From Cohaesibacter sp. (GTDB lineage: Bacteria > Pseudomonadota > Alphaproteobacteria > Rhizobiales > Cohaesibacteraceae): a DNA stretch of 64,000 nucleotides. How positions within the stretch are numbered: the stretch's first letter is position 1; every line of letters begins with the position of its first letter. The position numbers and the translations under genes were made by a program. A model generated the notes under the pieces. That model saw only the letters and a program-made list of their open reading frames with translations. It was not told the origin of the DNA and ran no database searches. Of the stretch, positions 36,229 through 45,326 are shown piece by piece. Where the stretch lies: the NCBI GenBank assembly GCA_025210795.1, contig JAOAQZ010000028.1, positions 1-64,000 of the forward strand, given 5' to 3'.

Positions 36229-36240
36229 ACCCATAAGATA

Positions 36241-36275
36241 AAAGCCCGGCGATTTAAAAACGCCGGGCTTTTTAT
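36241..36275. terminator. Terminator after the class I fumarase gene
   Basis: The stem aaagcccggcg (36241-36251) / cgccgggcttt (36261-36271) is followed by further T. It also lies downstream of the minus-strand gene ending at 36302 and probably serves both. Confidence 0.9.
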
Positions 36276-36301
36276 ATTTCGATGGGATTTATAGAAAAGC
36301 T

Positions 36302-36526
36302 CTACTCATCCAGCTCTTTTTTCAGCACCTCTTGCGCTTGGGCTAGCATATCAATGGCATTGCGATAGAGCTGGCGCTTTACGTCTTGCATATCGCCATC
36401 CAGTGCAACCGGCGTTGTAATACTTATATAGGGGCTGTGGTCATCCTCTTCATGGTTGGACAGGTTGATGCTGCCCATACCTTGAATGAATTCAATATCT
36501 GCCATATCGATCTTGAGATCTGCCAT
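36302..36526 (-). CDS. Small acidic protein of unknown function
   Basis: A 74-residue acidic protein starting MADLKIDMADIEFIQ and ending in a helix DMLAQAQEVLKKELDE. It contains no membrane segment or cysteine. The ribosome site (gaagagtgag) before the ATG at 36526 is acceptable. It lies 58 bp downstream of the 36585-37811 barrel gene on the same strand and could be co-transcribed with it. Unrecognised. Confidence 0.6.
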   Translation of the reverse strand: MADLKIDMADIEFIQGMGSINLSNHEEDDHSPYISITTPVALDGDMQDVKRQLYRNAIDMLAQAQEVLKKELDE

Positions 36527-36584
36527 ACTCACTCTTCTTTGCTTGAGTTATTGGAGTTTCGTGCTCGCGCACAGGCGGTGGCCA

Positions 36585-37811
36585 TTAGAAGACCAAACGG
36601 AAGCCAGCGCTGCCCGTATGCATGCGCTCAAATCCGGTAAAACTGGCTGAATAGCGCGCATCAAAGCTCAGCTGTTCACTCAAGTTAAAATTGAGACCGG
36701 CAAACAGGTTCGTCACATCGCGGATTGGAGCTTGGCCGATCCCTTCATATGTGGCGCCTTGGTCAAAGGACATTCTGGTGGCATTGGCCAGTTTGCCAAA
36801 GCGGTGCTCCCAGTGTCCTCCGATAGTTGGCACAATGGACCTATCCCCCAGCATGAAGACCGCTGAGAGAGAAAGACCCAATTTTGTCTTGCCAGTCCAT
36901 GTTCCACCCGATCGTGTATATATTGCTGCAGTGTCCGGGCCGCTTTCCTTGGTTTTTTCCTGATAGTGCCAATCAAGTTCCACCCCTGCCCCTGGCTGGA
37001 CGATGATTGGCCCCAAGGCGGTGGTGTAGCCAAGTTCAAAGGCTGAGGTAATACGGTGATTGGTATAGCTATCGCTCAGCCATTCACTCACGCCCAAAAC
37101 ATCGGCAGTTCGCTTGGTTTTGGTAAATTCCGGACCATAGAGCACCAGCCCGTCGAGATGCCAGTTACCCCATTCGGTATTGGCTTTTACCCCGCCCTTG
37201 GGCAGCTGGACCTCAACCTGGTTATTGTTGGCGTTGACGTCGACATCCACTTGCGCATAAAGACCAATTAGCCCCAGGCGGAACCACTCATTTGCATAGA
37301 GATCGGCACCAGCCATCACCCCTTTAAACTCAACTCGCGAACTTGGCGCGCTGGCAGTGCGACTGTTCCTTCCCGTTCCGCCAAGGCCTTCAACAAAGAA
37401 AGAGCGTTCGACAGGGGACAAATCCCATGTCTCGTCATCTTCTTCAATCTGATGGGTACTGGTTCCTGCAGAAATGCCCTCCGCTTTTTGCAGCATTGGC
37501 GCATAGGACGAGCTGCTGGACGCGCCACGGCCACCACCTGAACCGCTGTCGCCACCAGCAGCAGCGCTGGCACTGGCCCCCACAGCGGTGCCAGCCCCGG
37601 CAGTCCGGTTTTCATCCTGCTGTTGCTGAGCCAGTTGCCGTTCCATTGCAGCAGCATTGCTGCATGTAAATAGAGCAGGAGCGGCGAGAGCTGCCAGATA
37701 ACCAACCATATCGCAGACGGGAATAACAATGGGAGCGGCTTTTGCTTTTGGGACGGGGAATGCAATCAGTAAAGTGGCAACAAGGAACGCATAAACTGGC
37801 TTGATAGTCAT
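36585..37811 (-). CDS. Autotransporter-type outer-membrane barrel protein with small two-Cys N-domain (A)
   Basis: A 408-residue secreted protein. The signal peptide (MTIKPVYAFLVATLLIAFPV) is cut near AKA (25). A short segment with Cys33 and Cys50 follows, then a Gln-rich and Ser/Gly/Ala low-complexity linker (about 60-105). Then comes a conserved block WDLSPVERSFFVEGLGGTGR (129-148) and a ~245-residue beta-barrel resembling autotransporter barrels, ending GFRLVF with the C-terminal aromatic needed for outer-membrane assembly. No large passenger domain is present. It is paralogous to the divergent gene at 38146; shared stretches include QLPKGGVKANTEWGNWHLDG and SYTNHRITSAFELGYTTALG. Confidence 0.8.
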   Translation of the reverse strand: MTIKPVYAFLVATLLIAFPVPKAKAAPIVIPVCDMVGYLAALAAPALFTCSNAAAMERQLAQQQQDENRTAGAGTAVGASASAAAGGDSGSGGGRGASSSSSYAPMLQKAEGISAGTSTHQIEEDDETWDLSPVERSFFVEGLGGTGRNSRTASAPSSRVEFKGVMAGADLYANEWFRLGLIGLYAQVDVDVNANNNQVEVQLPKGGVKANTEWGNWHLDGLVLYGPEFTKTKRTADVLGVSEWLSDSYTNHRITSAFELGYTTALGPIIVQPGAGVELDWHYQEKTKESGPDTAAIYTRSGGTWTGKTKLGLSLSAVFMLGDRSIVPTIGGHWEHRFGKLANATRMSFDQGATYEGIGQAPIRDVTNLFAGLNFNLSEQLSFDARYSASFTGFERMHTGSAGFRLVF

Positions 37812-38145
37812 CTTCTGGCTCTTTGCCCTTTAATTTATCCCATGTTTTACACAGGCAAATCTGAAGGCCCACTACTCGCTTACCTCAACTCTGGCGCCCC
37901 GGACAACCCAGCAACAACTTAACGAAAAATTAGTTTTTTACAATATTCGCTTTCACAAATTTAACTTTTTCCGATACAGAATCACCTACCAATACCAAGA
38001 GAAAGATTGAAAAAATTGTCACGGATGGTACATATGCATCTCCAAATGGGGATTTGGGAACCATGTGTGGCGCTGTCTCAACTTTTATTCGGCACCACAT
38101 GTGGCGTGCGCGCAAATTAAGTGGAGCCGGTTTACGGTTTAGATT
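37812..38145. promoter_or_regulatory. Divergent promoter region of the paralogous barrel genes
   Basis: 334 bp between the two divergent starts. It contains two related boxes, ccatgtgtggcg (near 38061) and the palindromic ccacatgtgg (38095-38104) followed by cg, on the side of the plus-strand gene. The AT-rich middle could hold both promoters. The boxes could be a shared operator; no regulator is encoded beside them. Confidence 0.45.
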
Positions 38146-39426
38146 ATGAAGGTCTTCCTCTCGCTTCTTTGGTCGTTCTGCCTGATGGCTGGAACCGGCT
38201 TGCTATGGGATAATTCTGCGCGCGCTCATGGCCTACACGGCCCAGCAACACCTGCTATCAATAATTGCGGGCTGCTTGACTATTTCCAGTATATTTATCT
38301 AACCCCAAACCGGCCCCATAATTGCAATAACATCCCTGAAGAATTCTATGACTATCAACGCGACGTCGGGGAAGCTGCTGCGTCTGGCGGATCTTCCGGC
38401 GGATCGGCTGGTAGCAGCTCGGCAGCGGCAGCAGCATCCGGCGGGGCGACATCGGCTCCTGCCTCCATGCCCACGGGCGCTCCCTCTGCCTCTCACGTTT
38501 TGGGTTATGTGCCTGAACCCAAAAAAACGCAAGCCGAACAGGCTATGGAAGAGGCCCAGACTTTCGATGAGCGCTGGGACGCCCTTCCCTCTCTTGAGCG
38601 GTCCAGTTTTCTTCGGGCTCTTGGAACATTAGGCCGAAAAGATGCAACACCGACAGATGCCAGCATCAAGATTGATTCTGTTGGTCTCATGGCTGGCGTT
38701 GACCTCATCTCCAATCAATTCATACGCATTGGATTGATTGGCTCGATTAATAAGGTTGATGTTGATATTGATGAGAATGTCACCAGCCTTGACATCATCC
38801 TTCCCAAAGGGGGCGTGACCGCAAGCCTTGAATGGAACAATTGGTATCTGGACGGCACCGGCATGTATGGGCCGGAATATTATGATACACGCCGGTTCAT
38901 TGATATTGATGGCAAAGGCGATTTGCGTGAGATGAGTTCTCACTATACCAATCACCGTATCACTGCAGCTTTTGAAGCTGGCTATCGTCTGGCGTTGGGC
39001 CCTATTGTTGCGCAACCCCATGTTGGCGCACAAGGCAGCTGGCTGCGCCAAGCCCATGTGGTTGAGCAGGGTAACCCAAAGGCCGCAGTGCATACTGCCA
39101 AAGACATAAGCCGCACAGGCACCACCAAGGTTGGGCTTAATCTGTCAACTGTGCTCTTTTGGGGAAATGCCCCTATTGTACCAACCATCGGCGCTGGTTG
39201 GACAAAACGATTTGGCGACTTGTCCAGTGCCACCACCGTTTCGGTCGACCGCGGTGTGTCCTTTGAAAAAGTAGGCAATGGTCCTCTAAGAGATCTGATC
39301 AATGTCAATGCCAGCCTCTCGGCCAACATTAACCGGAGCCTTTATTTAAACATTGGCTATTCCAGCTCCTTCAATGTCGAGGAGCGGACGCATTCCGGCA
39401 GCTTTGGACTGCGCTATTCCTACTAA
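38146..39426 (+). CDS. Autotransporter-type outer-membrane barrel protein with small two-Cys N-domain (B)
   Basis: A 426-residue paralogue of the minus-strand gene. The signal peptide ends near ARA (27). A segment with Cys41 and Cys60 follows (NNCGLLDYFQYIYLTP), then a Gly/Ser/Ala linker (about 77-118). The conserved block WDALPSLERSSFLRALGTLG (144-163) leads into a ~250-residue barrel ending SFGLRYSY. Shared barrel stretches with its partner include LPKGGVTASLEWNNWYLDGT and SHYTNHRITAAFEAGYRLAL. The ribosome site is weak. It is probably an outer-membrane protein with a small exposed or periplasmic head; no protease or passenger motif is seen. Confidence 0.8.
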   Translation: MKVFLSLLWSFCLMAGTGLLWDNSARAHGLHGPATPAINNCGLLDYFQYIYLTPNRPHNCNNIPEEFYDYQRDVGEAAASGGSSGGSAGSSSAAAAASGGATSAPASMPTGAPSASHVLGYVPEPKKTQAEQAMEEAQTFDERWDALPSLERSSFLRALGTLGRKDATPTDASIKIDSVGLMAGVDLISNQFIRIGLIGSINKVDVDIDENVTSLDIILPKGGVTASLEWNNWYLDGTGMYGPEYYDTRRFIDIDGKGDLREMSSHYTNHRITAAFEAGYRLALGPIVAQPHVGAQGSWLRQAHVVEQGNPKAAVHTAKDISRTGTTKVGLNLSTVLFWGNAPIVPTIGAGWTKRFGDLSSATTVSVDRGVSFEKVGNGPLRDLINVNASLSANINRSLYLNIGYSSSFNVEERTHSGSFGLRYSY

Positions 39427-39819
39427 TCTCTCCTCCCACCGGCACCTGTCATTGCCGTTTCGGGAACAGTCTTGTCCATTGAAACCGCCTGCGAATCAAT
39501 TGCAAACAAGACACATTACCCATAGGGAATGCCCGTGATATTTCTTGAAATATTGCGAAACATTATGCCTTTGTTGCATAATGAATGGAATGCAAGCCAC
39601 GAATAGGCCATTAACTGTTGCGAAAGTAACACAAACTATTCTCAAGGCTTCGGGATATTGGAAAGTCCTTGCTAAAAACGCAAAAAATACTTGCAACTAG
39701 CGTTAGGATTAACAGAATAACGTCTCGAATTTGGATTGGTTCAATGTTGGGTGCGCCTTGGTAGATTCAATTTCGGTTTCTTTTTGATTTCCAAGGGAAC
39801 AAAGCGCGGGATAGGATAC
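39427..39819. other. Intergenic region upstream of the L,D-transpeptidase gene
   Basis: 393 bp. A stem cattatgc (39561-39568) / gcataatg (39576-39583) is the clearest structure. No gene is supported. The right part must contain the promoter of the L,D-transpeptidase gene. Confidence 0.4.
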
Positions 39820-40410
39820 ATGCGGAAATTCTTTACACTGGCTGCTTCACTTGCTGTGGGCATGACACTGGTTGCGACCAGCGCCGAAGCAGGCAGATAT
39901 TATGATATGGAAGCCAATAAATGGGTTGATGTTAAGGGTGGCGCCCGTGGCGGCAAGTCCCCCATTAAACGTTCAACCGTTAAATATGATGGCCCTCATT
40001 CAAAAGCAAAAGCTGGCACAATCATTGTGAATACCAAAGAGCGCCGCCTCTATTATCTATTGGGTGATGGCAAGGCTCTGAAATATGGTGTGGGCGTTGG
40101 TCGTCAGGGCTTCCAGTGGGCTGGTACTCACCGCGTTTCCCGCAAAGCTGAGTGGCCGGGCTGGACACCTCCTCCTGCAATGCGCAAGCGTGTTCCTAAC
40201 CTTCCTGCTTATATGGAAGGCGGCCCGAACAATCCGCTTGGCGCTCGTGCCATGTATATCGGCTCGACCATTTACCGCATTCACGGCTCCAATGAGCCTT
40301 GGTCAATCGGTCAGGCTGTCTCTTCAGGCTGCATTCGCTTGTCCAACGAAGATGTGACCCATCTTTATGAGCGTGTAAAAGTCGGCTCTCGCGTTCACGT
40401 GATCCGCTAA
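39820..40410 (+). CDS. L,D-transpeptidase (YkuD family)
   Basis: A 196-residue periplasmic cell-wall enzyme. The signal peptide (MRKFFTLAASLAVGMTLVAT) is cut near AEA. The YkuD catalytic motif is complete: YRIHGSNEPWSIGQAVSSGC followed by IRLSNEDV, with the active Cys in SSGCIRL and its His in IHGS. It could make 3-3 peptidoglycan cross-links or anchor outer-membrane proteins to the wall, the latter being frequent in Rhizobiales. The start at 39820 follows ataggat. Confidence 0.9.
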   Translation: MRKFFTLAASLAVGMTLVATSAEAGRYYDMEANKWVDVKGGARGGKSPIKRSTVKYDGPHSKAKAGTIIVNTKERRLYYLLGDGKALKYGVGVGRQGFQWAGTHRVSRKAEWPGWTPPPAMRKRVPNLPAYMEGGPNNPLGARAMYIGSTIYRIHGSNEPWSIGQAVSSGCIRLSNEDVTHLYERVKVGSRVHVIR

Positions 40411-40434
40411 GCTTGATTTTACAAGTTCAGACAT

Positions 40435-40466
40435 AAAAATAGCTGGCCTCGGCCAGCTATTTTTTT
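40435..40466. terminator. Bidirectional terminator
   Basis: The arms aaaaatagctggcc (40435-40448) and ggccagctattttt (40451-40464) form a long stem; the 2-base centre means the inner pairs are open. T-runs flank it on both strands. It ends the transpeptidase gene and the convergent DUF971 gene. Confidence 0.9.
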
Positions 40467-40548
40467 GCGCAATTGCCAGAAAGCTTGCTTCAAGAACCAC
40501 ATAGAGCCTTGCACAAGGCCTATCTTGAGAGTTAAAGCCTTCCTGGAC

Positions 40549-40905
40549 CTAATCTCTTGTAAGGCCTTTTTCTTCCAGCTCAGCCAAATATCCTTGCCAA
40601 ATCTCATCATAACCCCGGCCATGCTCGAGGAAATAATCCCAAGTGTAATAGCCGGTATCGTGCAAATCGGTGAAGACAAGGCGGACCGCATAATTGCCGA
40701 CAGGGTCAATCTGCATGATCTCTACGTCTTTCTTGCCGCCGACTGTTTTTTTCTGGTCCTGCCCATGGCCCTGCACTTCTGCACTTGGTGACGTCACCCG
40801 CAAGAACTCGGCAGGGAAATCATAGCTCTCATGATTATCAAAGCTGACCGTCAGGGTTCTTTTATCTTTGTGCAGCCGAATCTGAGTTGGCCAAATATCT
40901 GACAT
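40549..40905 (-). CDS. DUF971 (GBBH-like N-terminal domain) protein
   Basis: A 118-residue single-domain protein of the DUF971 family. It shows WPTQIRLHKDKRTLTVSFDN, YDFPAEFLRVTSPSAEVQGH and NYAVRLVFTDLHDTGYYTWD YF, typical of the domain related to the N-terminus of gamma-butyrobetaine hydroxylase. Members are often linked to Fe-S or molybdenum-cofactor genes, and moaA lies divergent here. The ATG at 40905 has an aaggaaaatgca site. The exact role is unknown. Confidence 0.87.
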   Translation of the reverse strand: MSDIWPTQIRLHKDKRTLTVSFDNHESYDFPAEFLRVTSPSAEVQGHGQDQKKTVGGKKDVEIMQIDPVGNYAVRLVFTDLHDTGYYTWDYFLEHGRGYDEIWQGYLAELEEKGLTRD

Positions 40906-41285
40906 TGCATTTTCCTTCAATTATTGAGAGCTTCAACGTCCGTTATATAGGAAGCCTAATTAGGAGGGAACTTGTTCAAGGTCAATGCCAGCCCTTGTAC
41001 TCACCCCTAATCTGGCGTGGTTTGGCGCGCTCCCCGCAAGCTTTTGGCTCAAAGCAAAATGCCGTATCTAAGGTGGATAACAAGAATATCATCCCAGATG
41101 TCGTCTTTTGCATAGAATGGCCGCAAAAATTGCGTATCATAACCCTATTCATTGTGGTCTGGTTATGCGACGCATTCTCACTAAAGGCGTTGGTGAGCCA
41201 AACGCAGGATACAGATTTACGGATGAATTTGGCAGAGACCATCCACCCAATAGCACCCATTGGGTTGTAGCCAAGGAGACCCGAG
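40906..41285. other. Divergent DUF971 / moaA intergenic region
   Basis: 380 bp. It must carry both promoters. I looked for a molybdenum-cofactor riboswitch upstream of moaA and could not recognise one. No gene is supported here. Confidence 0.4.
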
Positions 41286-42323
41286 ATGACTGGTGACGGA
41301 CAAGCCCTAATTGAGGGCCAAGACCAAGGTCCACTGATTGATCCTTTTGGGAGGCAGGTAACCTATTTGCGCGTTTCGGTAACGGATCGCTGCGATTTCC
41401 GCTGCTTTTATTGCATGTCGGAGAATATGAATTTCCTGCCCAAACGCGAGGTCTTGAGCTTGGAAGAGCTGGACCGGCTTTGCACCGCCTTTGTTGACCA
41501 CGGTGTTAAGCGCCTGCGGCTTACCGGTGGCGAGCCTTTGGTGCGCAAGGGGATTTTGTCTCTTATGTCTTCCCTTTCCCGTCATCTTGATTCTGGTGCT
41601 TTGGATGAATTGACCATTACGTCCAATGGCTCGCAGCTAAAAACCATGGCCGGTGATCTTGCCAGTATGGGGGTCAAGCGGATCAATCTCTCCCTTGATA
41701 CTTTGCGCGAAGACCGCTTTACCGAAATCACCCGTTGGGGCCGGTTCGAGCAGGTGATGGACGGCATTGACGCCGCTCTTGCAGCTGGCATCAAACTTAA
41801 AATCAATGCCGTGGCTCTTAAAGGGGTCAATGACGATGAGTTTGACGACATGATCCGCTTTGCCCATGCGCGCGGTATGGATCTGACTATCATTGAGACC
41901 ATGCCGATGGGTGACATTGATAAAGACCGGCTGGATATGTATCTACCGCTTTCTGAGGTCAAACGCCGCCTTGGGCAAAGCTGGGATCTTTCTCCCATTC
42001 CATACAAAACCGGTGGCCCTGCCAGCTATATGCAGGTGAAGGAGACCGGCGGGCGGATCGGCTTTATTACGCCGATGACCCATAATTTCTGCGAGAGCTG
42101 CAATCGGGTGCGGATCACCTGTACCGGCACTCTCTATCTGTGCCTTGGGCAGGATGATGCTGCGGATTTGCGCGCTCCTCTTCGCGCGTCCGAAAGCAAC
42201 GACCTTCTTAATCAGGCCATTCGCGAGGCGATCTATCGCAAACCGCAGGGCCATGATTTTGTGATTGACAGAGAGAACAATCGCCCCTCTATTGGTCGTC
42301 ATATGTCCGTGACCGGGGGCTAG
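41286..42323 (+). CDS. moaA: GTP 3',8-cyclase MoaA
   Basis: A 345-residue radical SAM enzyme, first step of molybdenum-cofactor synthesis (GTP to 3',8-cyclo-GTP, then cyclic pyranopterin with MoaC). The SAM cluster motif is CDFRCFYC (C-x3-C-x2-C). The second cluster uses [18 protein letters not shown]. The C-terminal Gly-Gly (SVTGG) needed for activity is present. An aaggagacccgag site precedes the ATG. It stands apart from the fdhD-mobA-mobB-moeA operon 6 kb downstream. Confidence 0.96.
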   Translation: MTGDGQALIEGQDQGPLIDPFGRQVTYLRVSVTDRCDFRCFYCMSENMNFLPKREVLSLEELDRLCTAFVDHGVKRLRLTGGEPLVRKGILSLMSSLSRHLDSGALDELTITSNGSQLKTMAGDLASMGVKRINLSLDTLREDRFTEITRWGRFEQVMDGIDAALAAGIKLKINAVALKGVNDDEFDDMIRFAHARGMDLTIIETMPMGDIDKDRLDMYLPLSEVKRRLGQSWDLSPIPYKTGGPASYMQVKETGGRIGFITPMTHNFCESCNRVRITCTGTLYLCLGQDDAADLRAPLRASESNDLLNQAIREAIYRKPQGHDFVIDRENNRPSIGRHMSVTGG

Positions 42324-42402
42324 AATCAAAAAGCGATCTGGCAGCCCCTTGTGATCCTCTTCTTTTCGTCATGGACCCTCGCTAAATGAAGGTTGGTGGA
42401 CC

Positions 42403-43335
42403 ATGACGACCGCTCCTCAAGGGACTGCTGCCCGCCGCGAAGGCAATGCAGTGGTCGGCAAAGGCAATCTGTATGGCATTTTTGTTATGCAGTTGGCCAT
42501 GTTGATGTTTGTCAGCAATGATATGCTGAACAAGATCATTGGTGCGGCGCTGCCCGTCGGGCAATTGACCTTTGCCAGAGGCATTGGCACACTGATCGTT
42601 GTCTCCATCATTCTCTATTTTACCGGCAGTTACCGCAGATTTTCCGAGGCCAAACACTGGACTGTCCTTCTGCGCTCTGTGCTAGAGACGGCAGCTGCGC
42701 TTTGTTTTTTGACGGCGCTGGCGCATATTCCCATTGGCAATGCCACGGCAATTTTGCTGGCCATTTCCCTGACCGCCACAGCAGGTGCTGCCATTTTCTT
42801 TGGCGAGCAAGTGGGCATTCGCCGCTGGAGCGCCATTCTGGTGGGGTTTATCGGGGTTCTGGTCATTGTGCGGCCGGGATTTGAGGGCTTTAACAGTTTT
42901 TCGCTCTATGCGGTTCTAGCCATGTTTCTGGCGGCCTTGCGCGATCTGGTTACGCGCAAAATTCCTGAAGGAACCTCCGTTTGGGTGGTTACCACAACCA
43001 CACTGGTCTTTGTGACAATTGGCGGAGCGCTGGTAAGCGTGAATGAGGTTTGGGTTCCGATCTCCAATCTTAACCTCCTCTTTCTGGCCATTTGTGCGCT
43101 CTGTCTGGTGTTCGGTCACTTTTTCATTGTGATTGCCATGCAAAACGGCGATATTGCTGTGGTCTCGTCTTTTCGTTACACCTCCATTCTCATTGCTCTG
43201 GTCTATGGTTTCTTGATCTGGGGTGATGTTCCTGATTTTTATACGCAGATTGGTATCCTGTTGGTGCTTGGCTCCGGCCTTTACACCATTTATCGCGAGC
43301 GCGTTCGGGCTCGTAATGCCAAAAAGCGCCACTGA
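42403..43335 (+). CDS. EamA/DMT family transporter
   Basis: A 310-residue inner-membrane protein with about ten helices arranged as two EamA repeats. Typical positions are MLNKIIGAALPVGQLTFARG and AHIPIGNATAILLAISLTAT, and the second repeat around VVSSFRYTSILIALVYGFLI WGD. It probably exports a small metabolite or drug; the substrate cannot be told. The N-terminal ~20 residues are hydrophilic. It lies 79 bp after moaA. Confidence 0.9.
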   Translation: MTTAPQGTAARREGNAVVGKGNLYGIFVMQLAMLMFVSNDMLNKIIGAALPVGQLTFARGIGTLIVVSIILYFTGSYRRFSEAKHWTVLLRSVLETAAALCFLTALAHIPIGNATAILLAISLTATAGAAIFFGEQVGIRRWSAILVGFIGVLVIVRPGFEGFNSFSLYAVLAMFLAALRDLVTRKIPEGTSVWVVTTTTLVFVTIGGALVSVNEVWVPISNLNLLFLAICALCLVFGHFFIVIAMQNGDIAVVSSFRYTSILIALVYGFLIWGDVPDFYTQIGILLVLGSGLYTIYRERVRARNAKKRH

Positions 43336-43411
43336 TTTGCTCTCTTCTCTCCTTTTGCAGAACTGAGACGGGAAGAGCATCCAAGCCAAAACCAAAGCAA
43401 TAGAAGCTGTT

Positions 43412-44626
43412 ATGAACGCTATGCCCCCTCCGGCTTTGCAAAAAATTGTGAAGCCATCCCTGCTCATTCTGGTTGCTGTGACAGCGGTCAATCCGCTGGC
43501 GCTCAATCTTTATGTGCCCTCTATGCCCAGCGTTCAAAATGAGTTTGATGCCCTTGCAGCAACCGTTCAACTGACCCTTTCTCTTGGGCTCTTGGGCACG
43601 GCGATTATCCAGCTTATAATCGGCCCGCTTTCAGACCAGTTTGGTCGCCGTCCCATTTTGCTGGGGGGCTTGCTCATTGCTGTGCTTGCGTCCTTTTATT
43701 GCGCCCTTGCCCCATCGCTTGACGGGCTGATTATTGGCCGCATTCTGCAGGTTGCCGGGGGCGCTGCGGGGCTTGTATTGGGGCGTGCAATCGTGCGCGA
43801 TGTCAACAACCCCAATGAAGCCGCCAGCATGCTGGGCTATGTCACCATGGGTATGGCTATGGCCCCTATGATCGGGCCAACCATTGGCGGCATATTGGAT
43901 GATTTATGGAGCTGGCGCGCGGGCTTTCATTTTACCGGCCTCTTTGCATTGATCATTCTGGTTGCCGCATGGGCCTATCTGCCCGAAACCAACAAGCATA
44001 TCGGCCAGTCGGCAAAAGCCTCTGATTTGCTGCGCGATTATTTGCGCTTGATGACCTATCGCTCCTTTTGGGCCTATACAGCGGTCAGCTCCTTTGCGGC
44101 GGGCACCTTCTTTGCCTTTCTTGGAGGGGCGCCCTATGTCACCCGCAATATCTTTGGCATCAGCCCAACGGAATATGGGCTCTATTTCATTTTGGTTGCG
44201 GGCGGGTACAGCCTTGGCAATTTCTTCTCGGGGCGATTTTCGGCGCTTGTAGGCATTTTCAAAATGGTCTTGATGGGTAATCTGGTCACTCTGGCAGCAT
44301 GCGTCATTCTGGCAGTGCTCAGCTTTGCCGGATATGAAACCCCGATCATTCTGTTTGTATCAATGTTCTTTCTGGCCATTGGCAATGGCATGACTTTGCC
44401 CAATTCCAATGCAGGGGTTGTTAGCATCGTGCCGCGGCTTGCGGGCTCCGCCTCTGGCCTTTCGGGCAGTTTGGTGACCATGGTCTCGGCCGCAGCATCC
44501 TATTTTGTGGCCTTTGTGCTGAGCGATAGCCTGCTTCCCATGGTGCTGATCATGTGCGCGCTGTCCCTTCTTGGCACTATCACCGGCCTCCTCACCCCGT
44601 CGGCTGAGGAATTGGAGCAGGCTTGA
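43412..44626 (+). CDS. Bcr/CflA family multidrug MFS exporter
   Basis: A 404-residue major-facilitator protein with 12 membrane helices. It opens with VAVTAVNPLALNLYVPSMPS, typical of Bcr/CflA, has motif A GPLSDQFGRRPILLGG, and the helix 5 motif around MGMAMAPMIGPTIGGILDDL. It would export drugs such as chloramphenicol or bicyclomycin-like compounds by proton antiport. The symbol is not given because the subfamily's substrates vary. Confidence 0.92.
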   Translation: MNAMPPPALQKIVKPSLLILVAVTAVNPLALNLYVPSMPSVQNEFDALAATVQLTLSLGLLGTAIIQLIIGPLSDQFGRRPILLGGLLIAVLASFYCALAPSLDGLIIGRILQVAGGAAGLVLGRAIVRDVNNPNEAASMLGYVTMGMAMAPMIGPTIGGILDDLWSWRAGFHFTGLFALIILVAAWAYLPETNKHIGQSAKASDLLRDYLRLMTYRSFWAYTAVSSFAAGTFFAFLGGAPYVTRNIFGISPTEYGLYFILVAGGYSLGNFFSGRFSALVGIFKMVLMGNLVTLAACVILAVLSFAGYETPIILFVSMFFLAIGNGMTLPNSNAGVVSIVPRLAGSASGLSGSLVTMVSAAASYFVAFVLSDSLLPMVLIMCALSLLGTITGLLTPSAEELEQA

Positions 44627-44695
44627 CCCCTCTCAACACCAAATCTTAAAGGCCCGTGACTATACTCGCGTCATTTTCAAAATGTGAGTATTGCC

Positions 44696-45283
44696 ATGGC
44701 TTTTAATTTTCAACAAAAACATCCAAACCGCCCTCATAATGTCCATTATATCAAGGTTGAATTTGAGCAGCTTCCAAAATTTTACAATCTCTCAACCCAC
44801 CCTTCAGCTGCCTGGTTCCTAATCGGGCTTGGCGGTTTTTTCTTATTGATGAGCCTGCCGGGACTGTTTGCTGTTCTCTCAACTCTTACAGAGGGCATCG
44901 ACTATGAGGGCTTTCTCGTCATAGCCCCCTTCCTAGCAATTGGATGGTGGATGGTTTCTGGAGGGCGCAAATGGCTTGGCCAGCGGCATTATCTTCTTTT
45001 CCGGCCTCAAGGCGTGAGAATTGTGCGCCATGACCGCAAACAAGGACTACGCCGGACCTTCGTGCCCTATACAGACTTTTCCCATATCGAGCAGGGGCAA
45101 GCCACAAGGGCGCGCAATAATTTTGGGAAAATCACCTATCAAATCATCAAGCTATGTCACGAAAATGAGGACTGGTCTGTTCCGCTTTATGTTGAGACCC
45201 GTGTCCCTGCCCCCAATAAGCTTGCGCAAGACTATGCCCAGCAGCTCGGATTGCCGCTGAGAAAATCGGATAGACTTGCTTGA
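44696..45283 (+). CDS. Two-span membrane protein, unknown function
   Basis: A 195-residue protein with two membrane helices in the first half (about 39-62, AAWFLIGLGGFFLLMSLPGL, and 72-92). A soluble basic C-terminal half follows with RHYLLFRPQGVRIVRHDRKQ and FVPYTDFSHIEQGQATRARN. This resembles PH-like membrane proteins, which have a beta-rich cytoplasmic part after two helices, but the match is only structural. The start is uncertain: a GTG at 44684 is in frame and the ATG at 44696 has a poor ribosome site. Confidence 0.65.
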   Translation: MAFNFQQKHPNRPHNVHYIKVEFEQLPKFYNLSTHPSAAWFLIGLGGFFLLMSLPGLFAVLSTLTEGIDYEGFLVIAPFLAIGWWMVSGGRKWLGQRHYLLFRPQGVRIVRHDRKQGLRRTFVPYTDFSHIEQGQATRARNNFGKITYQIIKLCHENEDWSVPLYVETRVPAPNKLAQDYAQQLGLPLRKSDRLA

Positions 45284-45326
45284 TGAGAGTTAGGTAGCGC
45301 TTGAAATATCTCCTTGCGACAGGAGG

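Noticed and set aside
34719..36230. 503-codon minus-strand frame opposite the class I fumarase gene
   Set aside because: Shadow frame; no ribosome site or recognisable domain.
40906..41285. Molybdenum-cofactor riboswitch before moaA
   Set aside because: I cannot see the conserved stems. A covariance-model search would decide it.
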